Shown: positions 11,955 to 23,995 of the stretch, piece after piece
Numbering within the stretch: position 1 is the stretch's first letter
How the letters are laid out: each line of letters starts with the position of its first letter
NCBI GenBank assembly: GCA_947494195.1
Contig: CANLUC010000004.1
Location: forward strand, 310,188 to 374,187
Reading direction: 5' to 3'
DNA length: 64,000 nucleotides
DNA from: an uncultured Nesterenkonia sp.
GTDB taxonomy: Bacteria; Actinomycetota; Actinomycetes; Actinomycetales; Micrococcaceae
Made by a program: the position numbers and the translations under genes
Notes under the pieces: generated by a model
Databases searched by the model: none
Told to the model about the DNA's origin: nothing
Seen by the model: the letters and a program-made list of their open reading frames with translations, nothing else

Positions 11955-13679
11955 GTGGCGACCCTCGAATACAGTGCAGATGATGCACGCGACGTCTCAC
12001 GCGTCGTTCCCCGCTCCAAGGGAAGGATCGTTGTCAACTGGTTGACGACGACCGACCACAAGGTCATCGGGTATATGTACCTGATCTCCTCGTTCCTGTT
12101 CTTCTGCGTCGGCGGTGTCATGGCGCTGTTGATCCGTGCCGAGCTGTTCGAGCCCGGAATGCAGCTGCTGCAGACCAAGGAGCAGTACAACCAGCTCTTC
12201 ACCATGCATGGCACGGTGATGCTGCTGCTGTTCGCGACGCCGCTCTTCGCAGGTTTTGCCAACGCGATCATGCCGCTGCAGATCGGCGCCCCGGACGTGG
12301 CCTTCCCGCGATTGAACGCGCTGGCCTTCTGGTTCTTCCTGTTCGGCGCACTGGTCGTCATGGCAGGGTTCCTGACCCCTCAGGGTGCTGCATCCTTCGG
12401 CTGGTTCGCTTACGCCCCGCTCTCTGACACCACCTTTTCGCCCGGCGTGGGCGGTGACCTCTGGGTCTTCGGCCTGGCGCTGACCGGTTTCGGGACGATC
12501 ATGGGTGGCGTCAACTTCATCACCACCATCCTGTGCATGCGTGCACCGGGCATGACCATGTGGCGCATGCCGATCTTCGTCTGGAACACACTGATCACCT
12601 CGATCCTGGTTCTGATGGCCTTCCCCCCGCTGGCTGCGGCGCTCTTCGGCCTGGCACTCGACCGGCGCTTCGGCGGACACATCTTCGATCCCGAGGCGGG
12701 GGGGGCGATACTCTGGCAGAACCTGTTCTGGTTCTTCGGACACCCCGAGGTCTATATCATCGCACTGCCGTTCTTCGGCATCGTCTCCGAGATCCTTCCG
12801 GTCTTCAGTCGCAAGCCGATCTTCGGGTATAAGGGTCTCGTCTACGCCACGATCGCCATCGCCGCGCTCTCGGTGACGGTCTGGGCGCACCACATGTATG
12901 TGACCGGCGCCGTAATGCTGCCGTTCTTCGCGCTGATGACGATGCTGATCGCCGTACCCACAGGGGTGAAGTTCTTCAACTGGATCGGCACCCTCTGGCG
13001 AGGATCGCTCACATTCGAGACACCGATGCTGTGGAGTCTCGGCTTCCTGGTGACGTTCCTCTTCGGAGGTCTCACCGGGATCATTCTTGCTGCGCCGCCG
13101 CTGGACTTTCACCTCTCCGACACCTACTTCGTGGTGGCGCACTTCCATTACGTGGTCTTCGGCACCGTGGTCTTCGCAATGTTCGCCGGGTTCTACTTCT
13201 GGTGGCCGAAGTGGACCGGAAAGATGCTCAATGAGCGTCTGGGCAAGATCAACTTCTGGATGCTGTTCATCGGCTTCCACGGCACGTTCATGATTCAGCA
13301 CTGGCTGGGTGTGATGGGAATGCCTCGACGCTATGCGGACTACATGGTCGAGGACGGGTTCACCTCGATGAACCAGTTCTCCACGGTCTTCTCCATGCTG
13401 CTGGGCGCCTCGCTGATTCCATTCTTCTGGAACGTGTGGATCACCTCGCGCAAGGGCAAGAAGGTTCTCGTGGATGACCCCTGGGGCTTCGGCGGCTCGC
13501 TCGAGTGGGCCACGTCCTGCCCACCGCCGCGGCACAACTTCTACTCACTCCCACGGATCCGGTCCGAGCGTCCTGCGCTTGACCTTCACCACCCCGAGCT
13601 CGCCGATCGCCACACCGCACAGTCTGCTGCGGCGAGGGTCTTTGGACCGGCTGACCAGCAGGACAAGGCGGGTGTCTGA
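11955..13679 (+). CDS. ctaD: cytochrome c oxidase subunit I
   Basis: [61 protein letters not shown]. Confidence 0.98.
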   Translation: MATLEYSADDARDVSRVVPRSKGRIVVNWLTTTDHKVIGYMYLISSFLFFCVGGVMALLIRAELFEPGMQLLQTKEQYNQLFTMHGTVMLLLFATPLFAGFANAIMPLQIGAPDVAFPRLNALAFWFFLFGALVVMAGFLTPQGAASFGWFAYAPLSDTTFSPGVGGDLWVFGLALTGFGTIMGGVNFITTILCMRAPGMTMWRMPIFVWNTLITSILVLMAFPPLAAALFGLALDRRFGGHIFDPEAGGAILWQNLFWFFGHPEVYIIALPFFGIVSEILPVFSRKPIFGYKGLVYATIAIAALSVTVWAHHMYVTGAVMLPFFALMTMLIAVPTGVKFFNWIGTLWRGSLTFETPMLWSLGFLVTFLFGGLTGIILAAPPLDFHLSDTYFVVAHFHYVVFGTVVFAMFAGFYFWWPKWTGKMLNERLGKINFWMLFIGFHGTFMIQHWLGVMGMPRRYADYMVEDGFTSMNQFSTVFSMLLGASLIPFFWNVWITSRKGKKVLVDDPWGFGGSLEWATSCPPPRHNFYSLPRIRSERPALDLHHPELADRHTAQSAAARVFGPADQQDKAGV

Positions 13680-14080
13680 TGAAGACCAATATCAGGCTCT
13701 TCGGCGCCCTGGGCGTATTCGCTCTGATCGTCGCCTTCATCTATGGATTCTGGAGCGGATTCGAGGATCTCGCCGGATTCCCGTTGCTGCTGCTGACCTC
13801 CGGCATGGCACTCATGCTCTGGTTTTACCTGCGCATGGTGGCCAAGAACAGCGATGTGCTCGACAGCGATGACCCCGAGGGTGAGATCGAGCAGATGGCA
13901 GGCAACTACGGGGAGTTCTCCCCGTGGAGCTGGTGGCCGATCGGTCTCGGCTTCTCGGCAGCCTTCGCGTTCTTCGGGCTGGCCATCGACTGGTGGGTGT
14001 TTTTCCTCGCGCTGATCCCGGGGCTGTTCTTCATCACCGGATGGGTGCTGGAGTTCAACCGCAAGCGCTACGCCCACTGA
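13679..14080 (+). CDS. ctaF: cytochrome c oxidase subunit IV (actinobacterial type)
   Basis: small 4-TM protein directly after ctaD ([25 protein letters not shown]...). Confidence 0.9.
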   Translation: MKTNIRLFGALGVFALIVAFIYGFWSGFEDLAGFPLLLLTSGMALMLWFYLRMVAKNSDVLDSDDPEGEIEQMAGNYGEFSPWSWWPIGLGFSAAFAFFGLAIDWWVFFLALIPGLFFITGWVLEFNRKRYAH

Positions 14081-14131
14081 TCGACCGCCTCCGCACCACT
14101 GCGGAGACCACCGGGTGGAGACCTCCGGTGA

Positions 14132-14173
14132 GAAGAAGCCCGCTGTGAGCATCGACTCATGGCGGGCTTCTTC
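14132..14173 (+). terminator. intrinsic terminator after ctaF
   Basis: GAAGAAGCCCGC ... GCGGGCTTCTTC 12-bp stem. Confidence 0.8.
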
Positions 14174-14210
14174 GTGCCCGGGCAGCCACGCATGCCAGTA
14201 GAATTCGGCT

Positions 14211-14843
14211 ATGACTATCCGCCCCATCACCATTCACGGCGAACTGGTGCTGCACCGGCGCGCGGACGAGGTTGAGACCATCGACGATTCCATCCGAGAA
14301 CTCGTGGCCGACATGTTCGACACCCAGGAGGCGGCTCACGGCGTGGGACTGGCGGCACCCCAGATCGGTGTGGGATTGCGCATCTTCACCTACGCGTACC
14401 CGGACTCCGGTGACCAGCCCAGCACCGGCGCCATCATCAACCCGCGCCTGCGGCTCATCGGGAAGGTCTCCAAGGAGGCACCGGACCGTGAAGAGGAAGC
14501 AGAGGGCTGCCTCTCAGCGCCGGGCTACAGCTATCCGCTCAAGCGCAGTGAGCACGTGGAGATCACAGGGCTGGACCTGCAGGGCGAGGTGCTCTCCTTC
14601 GAGGCCACCGGATGGTTCGCCCGCATCCTCCAGCACGAGTACGACCATCTCGACGGCTATCTCTACGTCAACCGGTTGGATGCCAAGTGGGCGAGGAGAT
14701 GGAAGAAGGCGATGAAGCGCGAGGGGTGGAACGAACCCGGACTGAGCTGGCTGCCAGGCGTCGACCCCGATCCCTTCGGCCACGACGAGCCCGAAGACTC
14801 CGAAGAAGCCTCGGAGTCGGGGCTCAGCGCGCAGACTGGCTGA
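14211..14843 (+). CDS. def: peptide deformylase
   Basis: [49 protein letters not shown]. Confidence 0.96.
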   Translation: MTIRPITIHGELVLHRRADEVETIDDSIRELVADMFDTQEAAHGVGLAAPQIGVGLRIFTYAYPDSGDQPSTGAIINPRLRLIGKVSKEAPDREEEAEGCLSAPGYSYPLKRSEHVEITGLDLQGEVLSFEATGWFARILQHEYDHLDGYLYVNRLDAKWARRWKKAMKREGWNEPGLSWLPGVDPDPFGHDEPEDSEEASESGLSAQTG

Positions 14844-15906
14844 ACCGAACCCATCGGCGCAGCACATCGGCAGCGGCACCGGAGTCGATGGACTCCTCGG
14901 CAATGACCATGTTCGCCCGAAGCCGCTCGAGCAGGCCACCCTCAGCACGCTCGGCAAGGCTGGTCAGTCCGGCCGCAGCGTTGAGGACGACGGCGTCGCG
15001 CACCGGCCCAGGCTCGCCGGAGAGCAGCCGACGCACGACCTGCGCGTTCTCAGCCCCGCTCCCACCACGCAGGTCTTCGACGCCCACACGGCGCAGACCC
15101 ACGTCCTCTGGGTTGAGCACGGAATGGGACACCTCACCCTCGCGCACCTCCCACACATCGGTGGAGGCCGAGGTGGTGATCTTGTCCCGTCCGTCCTGCC
15201 CGCGGAACACCAGGCCTCGGGTCCCGCGTACCGCTAGAACTTCGGCCATTCGCGGAGCCAACGTGGGGCTCGCGCAGCCGAGTGCCTGCGCAGTGACGCG
15301 CGCAGGGTTGGACAGCGGCCCCAGGAAATTGAAGACCGTCCTGATGCCCAGTTGGCGGCGCACGGGTCCCACATGGCGCATCGAGGGGTGGAAGCTCTGC
15401 GCGAAGAGGAAGGTGATGCCCACGTCCTCGGCGGCGCGGGCCACCTTCTCGGGGCTGATACTCAGATCGACTCCGAGGGCTTCGATCACGTCAGCCGCCC
15501 CCGCAGTGGTGGAGGCGCCTCGATTGCCATGCTTGACCACCCGAGCCCCTGCCCCCGCAGCTGTCAGCGAGGACATGGTGGAGATGTTCACCGTGCCGAG
15601 CATGTCACCGCCGGTGCCCACGATGTCCAAGGTGGGCCCCTGGATGCTCAGCGGCACGGCTTTGTCCATCATGGTGGTGCTCAGACCGACGAGCTCCTCC
15701 GCGACCTCGCCCTTGGCGCGCAGTGCGACGAGGAAGGCGGCGATCTGGCCGTCGCTGAGCGCTCCGCTCATAAGCTGGTCCATCGCCCAGGCAGAGGTGT
15801 TCGCGCTCAGGTTCTGTCCGGCCAGGAGAGTTTCGAGCAGCTCGGGCCAGTTGGCCGGCAGGACGGGCGCGGGGGAGCGGGGGTCGGCGGATGTCGGAGG
15901 TTTCAC
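14824..15906 (-). CDS. trpD: anthranilate phosphoribosyltransferase
   Basis: [39 protein letters not shown]; 20-nt convergent overlap with def. Confidence 0.96.
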   Translation of the reverse strand: MKPPTSADPRSPAPVLPANWPELLETLLAGQNLSANTSAWAMDQLMSGALSDGQIAAFLVALRAKGEVAEELVGLSTTMMDKAVPLSIQGPTLDIVGTGGDMLGTVNISTMSSLTAAGAGARVVKHGNRGASTTAGAADVIEALGVDLSISPEKVARAAEDVGITFLFAQSFHPSMRHVGPVRRQLGIRTVFNFLGPLSNPARVTAQALGCASPTLAPRMAEVLAVRGTRGLVFRGQDGRDKITTSASTDVWEVREGEVSHSVLNPEDVGLRRVGVEDLRGGSGAENAQVVRRLLSGEPGPVRDAVVLNAAAGLTSLAERAEGGLLERLRANMVIAEESIDSGAAADVLRRWVRFSQSAR

Positions 15907-16105
15907 AGCCCCAGACTATCGGCCCGGCGTCCTTCCGCTCCGTCCTATTTCGACACGCTGTAGAAATATTGACGAATTTTCTGTCCACTCCACCTTGGCG
16001 GATCCTGGGAATGGCGCGGAATACGCCCGCTGGCAAGGATCTCGAAGCGCGCCACACAAGCGGCTGCGGTCGCAAAGAGCTGAGGTTTCAGTACATAATG
16101 AACGC

Positions 16106-16753
16106 GTGACGTCTGCAACCCAAACCCCAATCGCTCCGGCGCGAACGCTGCCAAACCGACCGAACATGGTGTCCGTGGGCACCATGGTCTGGCTCACCAG
16201 CGAGCTGATGTTCTTCGCCGGTCTGTTCGCCATGTACTTCACCCTGCGCTCGACGCGGCCTGAGATGTTTGCCGAAGGCGGTGGAACGCTGGCGATCCCG
16301 CTGGCCACCACCATCACCGTGATCCTGGTCGCGAGTTCGGTGACAGCTCAGTTCGGTGTCTTCGCGGCCGAGCGTCATCAGCCGCGCCGCACGGGCGGAG
16401 TCTTCCAGGTCAAGCACTGGGGCATGGTGGAGTGGTATATCCTCTCCTTCCTCATGGGTGCGGTCTTCATCGCAGGTCAGGCCTTTGAGTTTGCTGAGCT
16501 GGTGTCCGAGGGGGTCACGGTCTCCTCGAACGCCTTCGGCTCCGCGTTCTACATCACCACCGGCTTCCACGGCATGCACGTCATCGGCGGGCTCATCGCC
16601 TTCCTCTTCGTGATCGCCCGTGCGTACTTCAGTGTGAAGTTCACGCACCGAGAAGCACACGCCGCGGTCGTCATCTCGTACTACTGGCACTTCGTCGACG
16701 TCGTGTGGATCGCGCTCTTCGGCATCGTCTACCTGTTGCCTATGTTCGCCTGA
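16106..16753 (+). CDS. ctaE: cytochrome c oxidase subunit III
   Basis: [31 protein letters not shown] ... [15 protein letters not shown] ... [22 protein letters not shown] start at 16106. Confidence 0.95.
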   Translation: MTSATQTPIAPARTLPNRPNMVSVGTMVWLTSELMFFAGLFAMYFTLRSTRPEMFAEGGGTLAIPLATTITVILVASSVTAQFGVFAAERHQPRRTGGVFQVKHWGMVEWYILSFLMGAVFIAGQAFEFAELVSEGVTVSSNAFGSAFYITTGFHGMHVIGGLIAFLFVIARAYFSVKFTHREAHAAVVISYYWHFVDVVWIALFGIVYLLPMFA

Positions 16754-16811
16754 GCATCACCTTCGTCACGCACACAAGCTGATATCGCACCGAGAAGTTA
16801 GGAACCGGCAC

Positions 16812-17609
16812 GTGAAGGCACTTTCACAGCAGCGTCGCCACCCCCTCGCGGCAGTGGCACTGCTCCTCGTGGGCCTCTTGCTCACTGGAGGGCTGTACGC
16901 CGCCGCGACCTCCGTCAACGAGGCGCAGGCATCGAACGTCCCCGATGCCTATTCCGCCTCCGACGTGGAGGAGGGCGAACGTCTCTTCGTGGCCAACTGC
17001 GCCACCTGCCACGGTATCAACGCGGCCGGCAGCGACGCCGGCCCGTCGCTCGTCGGCGCGGGAGCGGCCGCTGTCGACTTCCAGGTCGGCACCGGGCGCA
17101 TGCCGATGCAGATGTCGGGCCCGCAGGCGAAGCAGAAGCCGGCACAGTTCAATGATGAACAGACGATGCAGCTCGCGGCCTATGTCGCATCTCTTGGTGC
17201 CGGTCCCTCCGTCCCCGAGGATGAGTACCTCGACACCTCCGAGGGGGATATCTCCCGGGGCGGCGAGCTCTTCCGCATCAACTGCGCCATGTGCCACAAC
17301 GCAGCCGCCGCCGGCGGTGCGCTCACCGAGGGCAAGTTTGCACCCGCTCTTGCCGGAGTGGAGTCCAAGCACATCTACGAGGCCATGATGACCGGCCCGC
17401 AGAACATGCCGGAGTTCAATGACTCGAACATCCCCGCCGTGGACAAGCGCGACATCATTGCGTTCCTGAAGAACAACGAATCTCAAGGCGTGCCCGGTGG
17501 CTTCGCACTGGGATCCCTGGGCCCGGTGTCTGAGGGTCTGCTCATCTGGACCCTCGGTCTGGTCCTGCTGATCGGCTCTATGGTCTGGCTGACCTCACGG
17601 TCCTCCTGA
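16812..17609 (+). CDS. qcrC: cytochrome bc1 diheme cytochrome c subunit
   Basis: two CxxCH haem motifs (CATCHG, CAMCHN), C-terminal TM. Confidence 0.96.
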   Translation: MKALSQQRRHPLAAVALLLVGLLLTGGLYAAATSVNEAQASNVPDAYSASDVEEGERLFVANCATCHGINAAGSDAGPSLVGAGAAAVDFQVGTGRMPMQMSGPQAKQKPAQFNDEQTMQLAAYVASLGAGPSVPEDEYLDTSEGDISRGGELFRINCAMCHNAAAAGGALTEGKFAPALAGVESKHIYEAMMTGPQNMPEFNDSNIPAVDKRDIIAFLKNNESQGVPGGFALGSLGPVSEGLLIWTLGLVLLIGSMVWLTSRSS

Positions 17610-17669
17610 TCACGCCAGCAACCGGCACGCACGCACAACGTACATACTCAAGCAAAGGACGAGAACCAT

Positions 17670-18722
17670 ATGGGCGAGCACGGTAACGGCGATCCGCAGT
17701 CGGACGCCGTCATCAGAGCCGGTGAGGGGAAGTCGAGTGGCCACGCCATCGACAACCCGGGCCTGCCACCGCACCGTCCGCGGTTGGCAGATGTGGATGA
17801 GAAGGCGGCCAAGCGCGCCGAGCGTCAGGTTTCTGCGCTTTTTCTGATCTCGATCATCGGCACGGTGATGTTCTTCGTCGGCTACTTCGTCGTCGGCGTC
17901 ACCGCGGGCGACCTCGAAATGCTGCGCCTGCAGAACACCCTGCTCGGTCTTGGTGTGGCCTTCGCCATGCTCGGCATCGGCCTCGGCGTGGTGCAGTGGG
18001 CTCGCGCATTGATGCCCGACCATGAGGTCATCGAGGACCGCAAGCCGCTGCGCAAGGAAGAAGACCGCGCCGAGGCTGCCGCCACCATCAACGAAATCGT
18101 GGATGAGACCCAGATCAAGCGCCGACCGTTGCTGCGCAACACGCTCATCGGCGCGGCTCTGCTGGCACCGCTGCCCGCGCTCGTCGTGCTCCGCGATCTC
18201 GATCGTTCCGAGGACTTCGGTGTGGAGCGTATGCGCCACACCATCTGGGAGGAGGGGGTGCGCCTTGTGCGCGACCCCACCGGCACTCCCATCCGTGCGG
18301 CTGACCTCACCGTCGGGTCAGTGGTGCACGTCGTGCCCGAGACTCTTCGAGAGATCTCCGAGCACGGTGAGCGCCTCGCGGCCAAGGCCAAGTCGGTGGT
18401 CCTGCTGATTCGGATGCAGCCCGACGATCTCGCGCCGGTCACCGGAGAACAAGAGAACTGGACCTACGAGGGCATCATCGCCTGTTCCAAGGTCTGCACG
18501 CATGTGGGCTGCCCTGTGGCGCTCTATGAGCGCCAAACACATCACCTGCTCTGCCCCTGCCACCAGTCCACCTTCGACGCTGCCCAGCAGTTCAAGGTGA
18601 TCTTCGGTCCTGCAGGACGCCCGTTGCCCCAGCTGCCCATCACCGTGGACGATGAGGGCTTCCTCGTTGCTCGCAGCGATTTCACCGAACCCGTCGGCCC
18701 CACCTACTGGGAGCGTGGCTAA
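17670..18722 (+). CDS. qcrA: cytochrome bc1 Rieske iron-sulfur subunit
   Basis: CTHVGCP ... CPCHQSTFD Rieske motifs; N-terminal TMs. Confidence 0.96.
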   Translation: MGEHGNGDPQSDAVIRAGEGKSSGHAIDNPGLPPHRPRLADVDEKAAKRAERQVSALFLISIIGTVMFFVGYFVVGVTAGDLEMLRLQNTLLGLGVAFAMLGIGLGVVQWARALMPDHEVIEDRKPLRKEEDRAEAAATINEIVDETQIKRRPLLRNTLIGAALLAPLPALVVLRDLDRSEDFGVERMRHTIWEEGVRLVRDPTGTPIRAADLTVGSVVHVVPETLREISEHGERLAAKAKSVVLLIRMQPDDLAPVTGEQENWTYEGIIACSKVCTHVGCPVALYERQTHHLLCPCHQSTFDAAQQFKVIFGPAGRPLPQLPITVDDEGFLVARSDFTEPVGPTYWERG

Positions 18723-18727
18723 AGATC

Positions 18728-20455
18728 ATGAGCACTCAGTCCCTAGAACCCAAATACACCGAGGCACAGTACTCCGAGGTGGATCAGTACCAACCGGCCA
18801 CCCGCACCGGCCGGATCTCCAACTACGTGGATCAGCGCGTGGGCGGCACCGGACTGGTCCGCGAGTTCGGCCGCAAGGTCTTCCCTGACCACTGGACGTT
18901 CATGTTCGGTGAGGTGGCGCTCTACAGCTTCCTCATCACCGTGGTCTCCGGCGCCTTCCTGACCTTCTGGTTCGATCCCTCCATGGCCAGCACGCAGTAC
19001 GAAGGTTCCTACGCTCCCATGCAGGGCGTGGAGATGTCGACGGCTTATGCCACCGCGCTCGAGCTCTCGTTCGACGTCCGCGGCGGCCTGTTCATGCGTC
19101 AGCTGCACCACTGGGGCGCGCTCATGTTCGTCATGGCCATGGCGGTACACATGCTCCGCGTCTTCTTCACCGGCGCCTTCCGCAAGCCACGCGAGCTGAA
19201 CTGGGTCGTCGGCTGCGCGCTGCTCGTCGCTGGTCTGGGTGCCGGCTTCACCGGCTACTCGCTGCCCGACGAGGTGCTCTCCGGCAACGGTCTGCGCATC
19301 ATCGACGGCATGCTCAAGGCCATCCCGATGGTCGGCACCTACATCTCCTTCTTCCTCTTCGGCGGCGAGTTTCCCGGAGACGAGGTCATTCCGCGGTTGT
19401 ATTCGCTGCACATCTTCGTGATCCCCGCAGTGATCCTCATCCTGATCGCGGTTCACCTGTTCATGGTCGTGGTGCACAAGCACACGCAGTACCCCGGCCC
19501 GGGCCGCACCGAACGCAATGTGGTCGGCTACCCGATCGGCCCGGTCTACGCCGCGAAGGCCGGCGGATTCCTGTTCGTCGTCTTCGGCGTGCTTGCGCTG
19601 CTGGCAGGTCTTTTCCAGATCAACGCGCTCTGGAACTACGGGCCCTACGATCCTTCCCCGGTGCAGGCAGGCACTCAGCCCGACTGGTACATCGGCTGGT
19701 TCGACGGCGTGCTCCGTCTGATGCCCGGCAGTATCGGAGACATCTCGTTGGAGTTTGTCCTCCCCACCCCGTGGGGCGGGAACAGCGTGGCGCTTCCCGT
19801 GCTGATCCCGATGATTCCGATCGCGGTGCTTCTGCTGGGCCTCTTCGTGTGGCCGTTCCTGGAGGCGTGGATCACCGGTGACAAGAAGGAACATCACGTG
19901 CTGGATCGTCCCCGCAACGCTCCGGGCCGCACCGCCTTCGGCATGGCCATGATGGTCTGGTATTTCGTGATGTGGGGTGCCGCGTCCTCGGACCTGGTGG
20001 CCGTGCAATTCTCACTCTCGCTCAATGACGTGATCATCTGGCTCCGGGTGCTGTTCTTCCTCGGACCGATCCTGGCGTTCATCATCACCAAACGGATTTG
20101 TCTGGCGCTGCAGCGCAAGGACCGTGAGATCGTGCTGCACGGCAATGAGGCCGGAGTCATCGAGATGCTTCCCCATGGTGAGTTCCGTGAGAAGCACAAT
20201 CGGGTCAACGACTACGAGCTCTTCACCCTGGTCGCGTATGAGTCCCCGGAGGTGACTCCCGCCCGGCCTAACGCCAAGGGCAAGGTGTCACTGCTGGAGA
20301 AGTCCCGCGCAGGGCTGAACCGGGTCTTCTTCGAGGATCGCGTGGCGCCGGTCAGCCGCGAGGAGTACCTCGAGGCGCTGTCCCACGATCACCACGAGTC
20401 CTCGGCCGCGCTTCCGGCGGCGGCCTCGGCTCAGCTGGAGTCCAGCAAGCACTGA
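18728..20455 (+). CDS. qcrB: cytochrome bc1 cytochrome b subunit
   Basis: DHWTFMFGEVALYSFLITVVSGAFLTFWF, LHHWGALMFVMAMAVHMLRVFFTGAFRKPRELNW. Confidence 0.97.
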   Translation: MSTQSLEPKYTEAQYSEVDQYQPATRTGRISNYVDQRVGGTGLVREFGRKVFPDHWTFMFGEVALYSFLITVVSGAFLTFWFDPSMASTQYEGSYAPMQGVEMSTAYATALELSFDVRGGLFMRQLHHWGALMFVMAMAVHMLRVFFTGAFRKPRELNWVVGCALLVAGLGAGFTGYSLPDEVLSGNGLRIIDGMLKAIPMVGTYISFFLFGGEFPGDEVIPRLYSLHIFVIPAVILILIAVHLFMVVVHKHTQYPGPGRTERNVVGYPIGPVYAAKAGGFLFVVFGVLALLAGLFQINALWNYGPYDPSPVQAGTQPDWYIGWFDGVLRLMPGSIGDISLEFVLPTPWGGNSVALPVLIPMIPIAVLLLGLFVWPFLEAWITGDKKEHHVLDRPRNAPGRTAFGMAMMVWYFVMWGAASSDLVAVQFSLSLNDVIIWLRVLFFLGPILAFIITKRICLALQRKDREIVLHGNEAGVIEMLPHGEFREKHNRVNDYELFTLVAYESPEVTPARPNAKGKVSLLEKSRAGLNRVFFEDRVAPVSREEYLEALSHDHHESSAALPAAASAQLESSKH

Positions 20456-20468
20456 TGCGGTGAACGCA

Positions 20469-20505
20469 GAAGCGGCCGTCTCCCTTCCAGGGAGGCGGCC
20501 GCTTC
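20469..20505 (+). terminator. intrinsic terminator after qcrB
   Basis: GAAGCGGCCGtCTCCCttccaGGGAGgCGGCCGCTTC hairpin. Confidence 0.7.
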
Positions 20506-20550
20506 CGTGTCGGTGCGGCGCCGATCAGCTGCCGGTGGTCGCTGGGCGAC

Positions 20551-22041
20551 TCAGCTGCCGCGGATGATGGAGCGCAGCTTCTCCAGCCGCTCGGCGACTG
20601 CACGCTCGGCGCCGTTGCCGGTGGGCTTGTAGTAGTCGACCCCGACCAGCTCATCGGGCGGGTACTGCTGGGCCGCCACATGGTGGGGCTGATCATGCGC
20701 GTAGACATAGCCCTTGCCATGGCCCATCCGATGGGCGCCTGAGTAGTGCGCGTCGCGCAGATGCGGCGGGACCAGACCCGACCTGCCCGCCCGGACATCG
20801 GCGATGGCGGCGTCCAGCGCCTTATAGGACGCATTCGACTTCGGTGCTGTCGCGATGTGCACGGTGGCCTGGCCCAGCAGGATCCTCGCCTCAGGCATGC
20901 CGATCAGCGCCACCGCATCCGCGGCGGCCATGGCGGTCTGCAGCGCAGTGGGGTCGGCCATCCCCACCTCCTCACCTGCCGCGATGACCAGACGACGGGC
21001 GATGAAGCGTGGATCCTCGCCGGCGACGATCATGCGGGCCAGGTAGTGCAGCGCCGCATCGGGATCGGAGCCGCGCAGTGACTTGATGAATGCCGAGACG
21101 ATGTCGTAATGCTGGTCACCGTCACGGTCATAGCGCTGCACCGCGAAGTCCATCGCCTGTTCCGCGTCCTTGGCGGTGATGGTGACGGGAGCGGCGGGGG
21201 AGTCCGATGGGATCTCCACTGTGCCGTCCTCGGTGCTGCTTTCGAGGGTCTCGCCCGAACCGGGCGTGCCGGCGGTCTCCTCGCCGTCCGCAGCCTTGCC
21301 TGCGGCGACCGCGGCTGCCGCCTCAAGCGTGGTGAGCACCCGTCTGGCGTCTCCACCGGCCATGCGCAGAATATGATCTCGCGCGGCGTCCTCCAGCTCG
21401 AAGGCTGAGTCCAGGCCACGGGTGTCCTGCAATGCCCGGGTGATCAGCCCGGAGAGGTCCTCGGAGGTCAGCGACCGCAGCGTGAGCATCAGCGACCGCG
21501 AGAGCAGCGGCGCGATGATGGAGAAGGAGGGGTTCTCGGTGGTGGCCGCGACCAGGATCACCCAGCCGTTCTCGACCCCGGGCAGAAGCGCGTCCTGCTG
21601 CGCCTTGTTGAACCGGTGGATCTCATCGAGGAACAGCACCGTGGTCTGGCCGCGCAGATCACGATCCTCCAGCGCGCGGTCCATCACCTGGCGCACGTCC
21701 TTGACGCCTGCCCGGATCGCGGAGAGTTCCACGAACTTCCGTGAGGCGCCGCGCGCCAGCACATGGGCCAGGGTGGTCTTGCCGGTGCCTGGAGGCCCGT
21801 AGAGGATCACCGAGGAGGCCCCGGCAGGTCCGCGCGAGCCCTCGGCGAGGACGCGCAGCGGAGAGCCATGTTCGAGCAGGTGCCGCTGTCCGAGGATCTC
21901 CTCGAGGGTGCGCGGACGCATCCGCACCGCCAGCGGGGTATGGCGACGTCGCGCGCCCGGCTCTGCCGGAGCAGGGGCGGGCGCGTCGTCGTCGCCGAAG
22001 TCATCGGAGGCGAAGAGGTCCCCGGAGATGGGATCGGCCAC
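20551..22041 (-). CDS. rarA: replication-associated recombination protein A (RarA/MgsA AAA ATPase)
   Basis: [57 protein letters not shown]. Confidence 0.96.
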   Translation of the reverse strand: MADPISGDLFASDDFGDDDAPAPAPAEPGARRRHTPLAVRMRPRTLEEILGQRHLLEHGSPLRVLAEGSRGPAGASSVILYGPPGTGKTTLAHVLARGASRKFVELSAIRAGVKDVRQVMDRALEDRDLRGQTTVLFLDEIHRFNKAQQDALLPGVENGWVILVAATTENPSFSIIAPLLSRSLMLTLRSLTSEDLSGLITRALQDTRGLDSAFELEDAARDHILRMAGGDARRVLTTLEAAAAVAAGKAADGEETAGTPGSGETLESSTEDGTVEIPSDSPAAPVTITAKDAEQAMDFAVQRYDRDGDQHYDIVSAFIKSLRGSDPDAALHYLARMIVAGEDPRFIARRLVIAAGEEVGMADPTALQTAMAAADAVALIGMPEARILLGQATVHIATAPKSNASYKALDAAIADVRAGRSGLVPPHLRDAHYSGAHRMGHGKGYVYAHDQPHHVAAQQYPPDELVGVDYYKPTGNGAERAVAERLEKLRSIIRGS

Positions 22042-22107
22042 TGCGCCTCCTAGAGGTGGGTTCGTAGAAAGATTCGAAGAAATCTGTTCCAGATTACCCG
22101 GTGGGGA

Positions 22108-23916
22108 TCAGGCCTTGGACTTCTCTCCGCCCTGAGCCTGCGCCGCGGCGTCAGATTTCGGCTCAGGCTGCGCGTCCACGCCGGCTTCCTTGCGCTGCTG
22201 GGCCGTGATCGGCGCAGGGGCAGCGGTCAGCGGGTCGTAGCCGCCGCCGGACTTGGGGAAGGCGATGACCTCGCGGATCGAGTCTTCCCCTGCGAGCAGC
22301 GACACGACCCGGTCCCAGCCGAAGGCGATGCCGCCGTGGGGCGGGGCGCCGAACTTGAAGGCGTCGAGCAGGAAGCCGAACTTCTCCTGCGCCTCGTCCT
22401 CGGGGATGCCCATGACCTTGAAGATGCGCTCCTGCACATCGCGCCGGTAGACACGCAGCGAACCGCCGGCGATCTCATTGCCGTTGCAGACGAGGTCGTA
22501 GGCGTTCGCCAGGGCGGAGCCGGGATCCTGATCGAAGCTCTCGGCGAACTCCGGCTTGGGTGCGGTGAACGCGTGATGGACCGCGGTCCAGGCGCCCGAG
22601 CCAACAGCGACATCTCCAGCGGCCTGGGCCTGGGCTGCGGGTTCGAACATCGGGGCGTCGACCACCCAGGCGAAGGACCAGGCGTTCTCGTCGATGAGAC
22701 CCACCCGGGAGGCGATCTCGTTGCGGGCGGCGCCGAGGAGACCTCGCGAGGGGGACACCTCGCCGGCGGCGAAGAAGATGCAGTCACCGGGGGAGGCGCC
22801 GGTGGCCGCTGCCAGTCCGGTCTTCTCGGAATCGGTGAGGTTCTTTGCGACGGGGCCTCCGAGCTCGCCGTCCTCGCCGATGAGCACATAGGCCAGACCC
22901 TTGGCTCCGCGCTGCTTGGCCCATTCCTGCCAGGCATCGAGCGTGCGGCGCGGCTGGGAGGCGCCGCCGGGCATGACCACGGCGCCCACGTAGTCGGCCT
23001 TGAAGACGCGGAAGCTGGTGTCCTTGAAGTATTCGGTGAGCTCGGTGAGCTCAAGGTCGAAGCGCAGGTCCGGCTTGTCCGAGCCGTAGCGCGCCATGGC
23101 CTCGTGGTAGGTGATGTGCGGGATCTGCGCCGGCAGCTCCACGTCGATGAGCTTCCAGAGCCGGCGCACGAGCTCCTCCGCCAGCGCGAGGATGTCCTCC
23201 TGCTCCACGAAGCTGGCCTCGATGTCCAGCTGGGTGAACTCCGGCTGACGATCGGCGCGGAAGTCCTCGTCGCGGTAGCAGCGGGCGATCTGGTAGTACT
23301 TCTCGAATCCACCGACCTGCAGCAGCTGCTTGAACAGCTGTGGGGACTGGGGCAGCGCGTACCAGGCGCCGGGGGCAAGCCGGGCGGGGACCAGGAAGTC
23401 GCGGGCGCCCTCCGGGGTGGAGCGGGTCAGCGTGGGCGTCTCGATCTCGGTGAACGCCTGCTCATGCAACAGGTCACGAGCGACGCGGTTCGCCTCGGAG
23501 CGCAGCCGCAGCGCGCGCTGGGGACCCTCGCGGCGCATGTCCAGATAGCGGTGGCGCAGCCGGGCCTCTTCGCCGATCTCCACATGCTCGTCGATCTGGA
23601 AGGGGAGCGGGGCGGCGGTGTTGAGCACCGTCACCGTGTCAGCGATGAGCTCGACCTCGCCCGAGGGCAGGTTCGGGTTCTCATTGCCGGCCGGGCGGCG
23701 CTCCACGGAACCGGTCACCTGCAGCACGAACTCATTGCGCAGCGGGTCGAAGTCCGCCTCCTCACGCACCACCACCTGGGCGACCCCGGAGGCGTCACGC
23801 AGGTCGAGGAAGGCCACCCCGCCGTGGTCTCGGCGTCGCGCCACCCATCCGGTGAGGGTGACGGTCTGACCTATGTGCGCGGCGTTCAGTGAGCCGGAGG
23901 TGTGTGTGCGGAGCAC
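22108..23916 (-). CDS. aspS: aspartate--tRNA ligase
   Basis: [22 protein letters not shown], class II motifs [32 protein letters not shown]. Confidence 0.97.
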   Translation of the reverse strand: MLRTHTSGSLNAAHIGQTVTLTGWVARRRDHGGVAFLDLRDASGVAQVVVREEADFDPLRNEFVLQVTGSVERRPAGNENPNLPSGEVELIADTVTVLNTAAPLPFQIDEHVEIGEEARLRHRYLDMRREGPQRALRLRSEANRVARDLLHEQAFTEIETPTLTRSTPEGARDFLVPARLAPGAWYALPQSPQLFKQLLQVGGFEKYYQIARCYRDEDFRADRQPEFTQLDIEASFVEQEDILALAEELVRRLWKLIDVELPAQIPHITYHEAMARYGSDKPDLRFDLELTELTEYFKDTSFRVFKADYVGAVVMPGGASQPRRTLDAWQEWAKQRGAKGLAYVLIGEDGELGGPVAKNLTDSEKTGLAAATGASPGDCIFFAAGEVSPSRGLLGAARNEIASRVGLIDENAWSFAWVVDAPMFEPAAQAQAAGDVAVGSGAWTAVHHAFTAPKPEFAESFDQDPGSALANAYDLVCNGNEIAGGSLRVYRRDVQERIFKVMGIPEDEAQEKFGFLLDAFKFGAPPHGGIAFGWDRVVSLLAGEDSIREVIAFPKSGGGYDPLTAAPAPITAQQRKEAGVDAQPEPKSDAAAQAQGGEKSKA

Positions 23917-23995
23917 GGTGTCCTTCCTGAGGGATTATGAGCTGGTGCGCTGGGCCTGCGGCGGGGAACCGTCGCGGCCGCTGCGTGGCGCGGTG

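Noticed and set aside
11997-13535. 512-aa minus-strand ORF antisense to ctaD
   Set aside because: Q/E/H/R-rich shadow ORF opposite a conserved oxidase gene; no domain recognised.
14612-16105. N-terminal extension of the ctaE ORF
   Set aside because: Antisense to trpD; conserved subunit III starts near 16106.
22336-23892. 518-aa plus-strand ORF antisense to aspS
   Set aside because: Shadow ORF; L/G/H/Q-rich with no motif.
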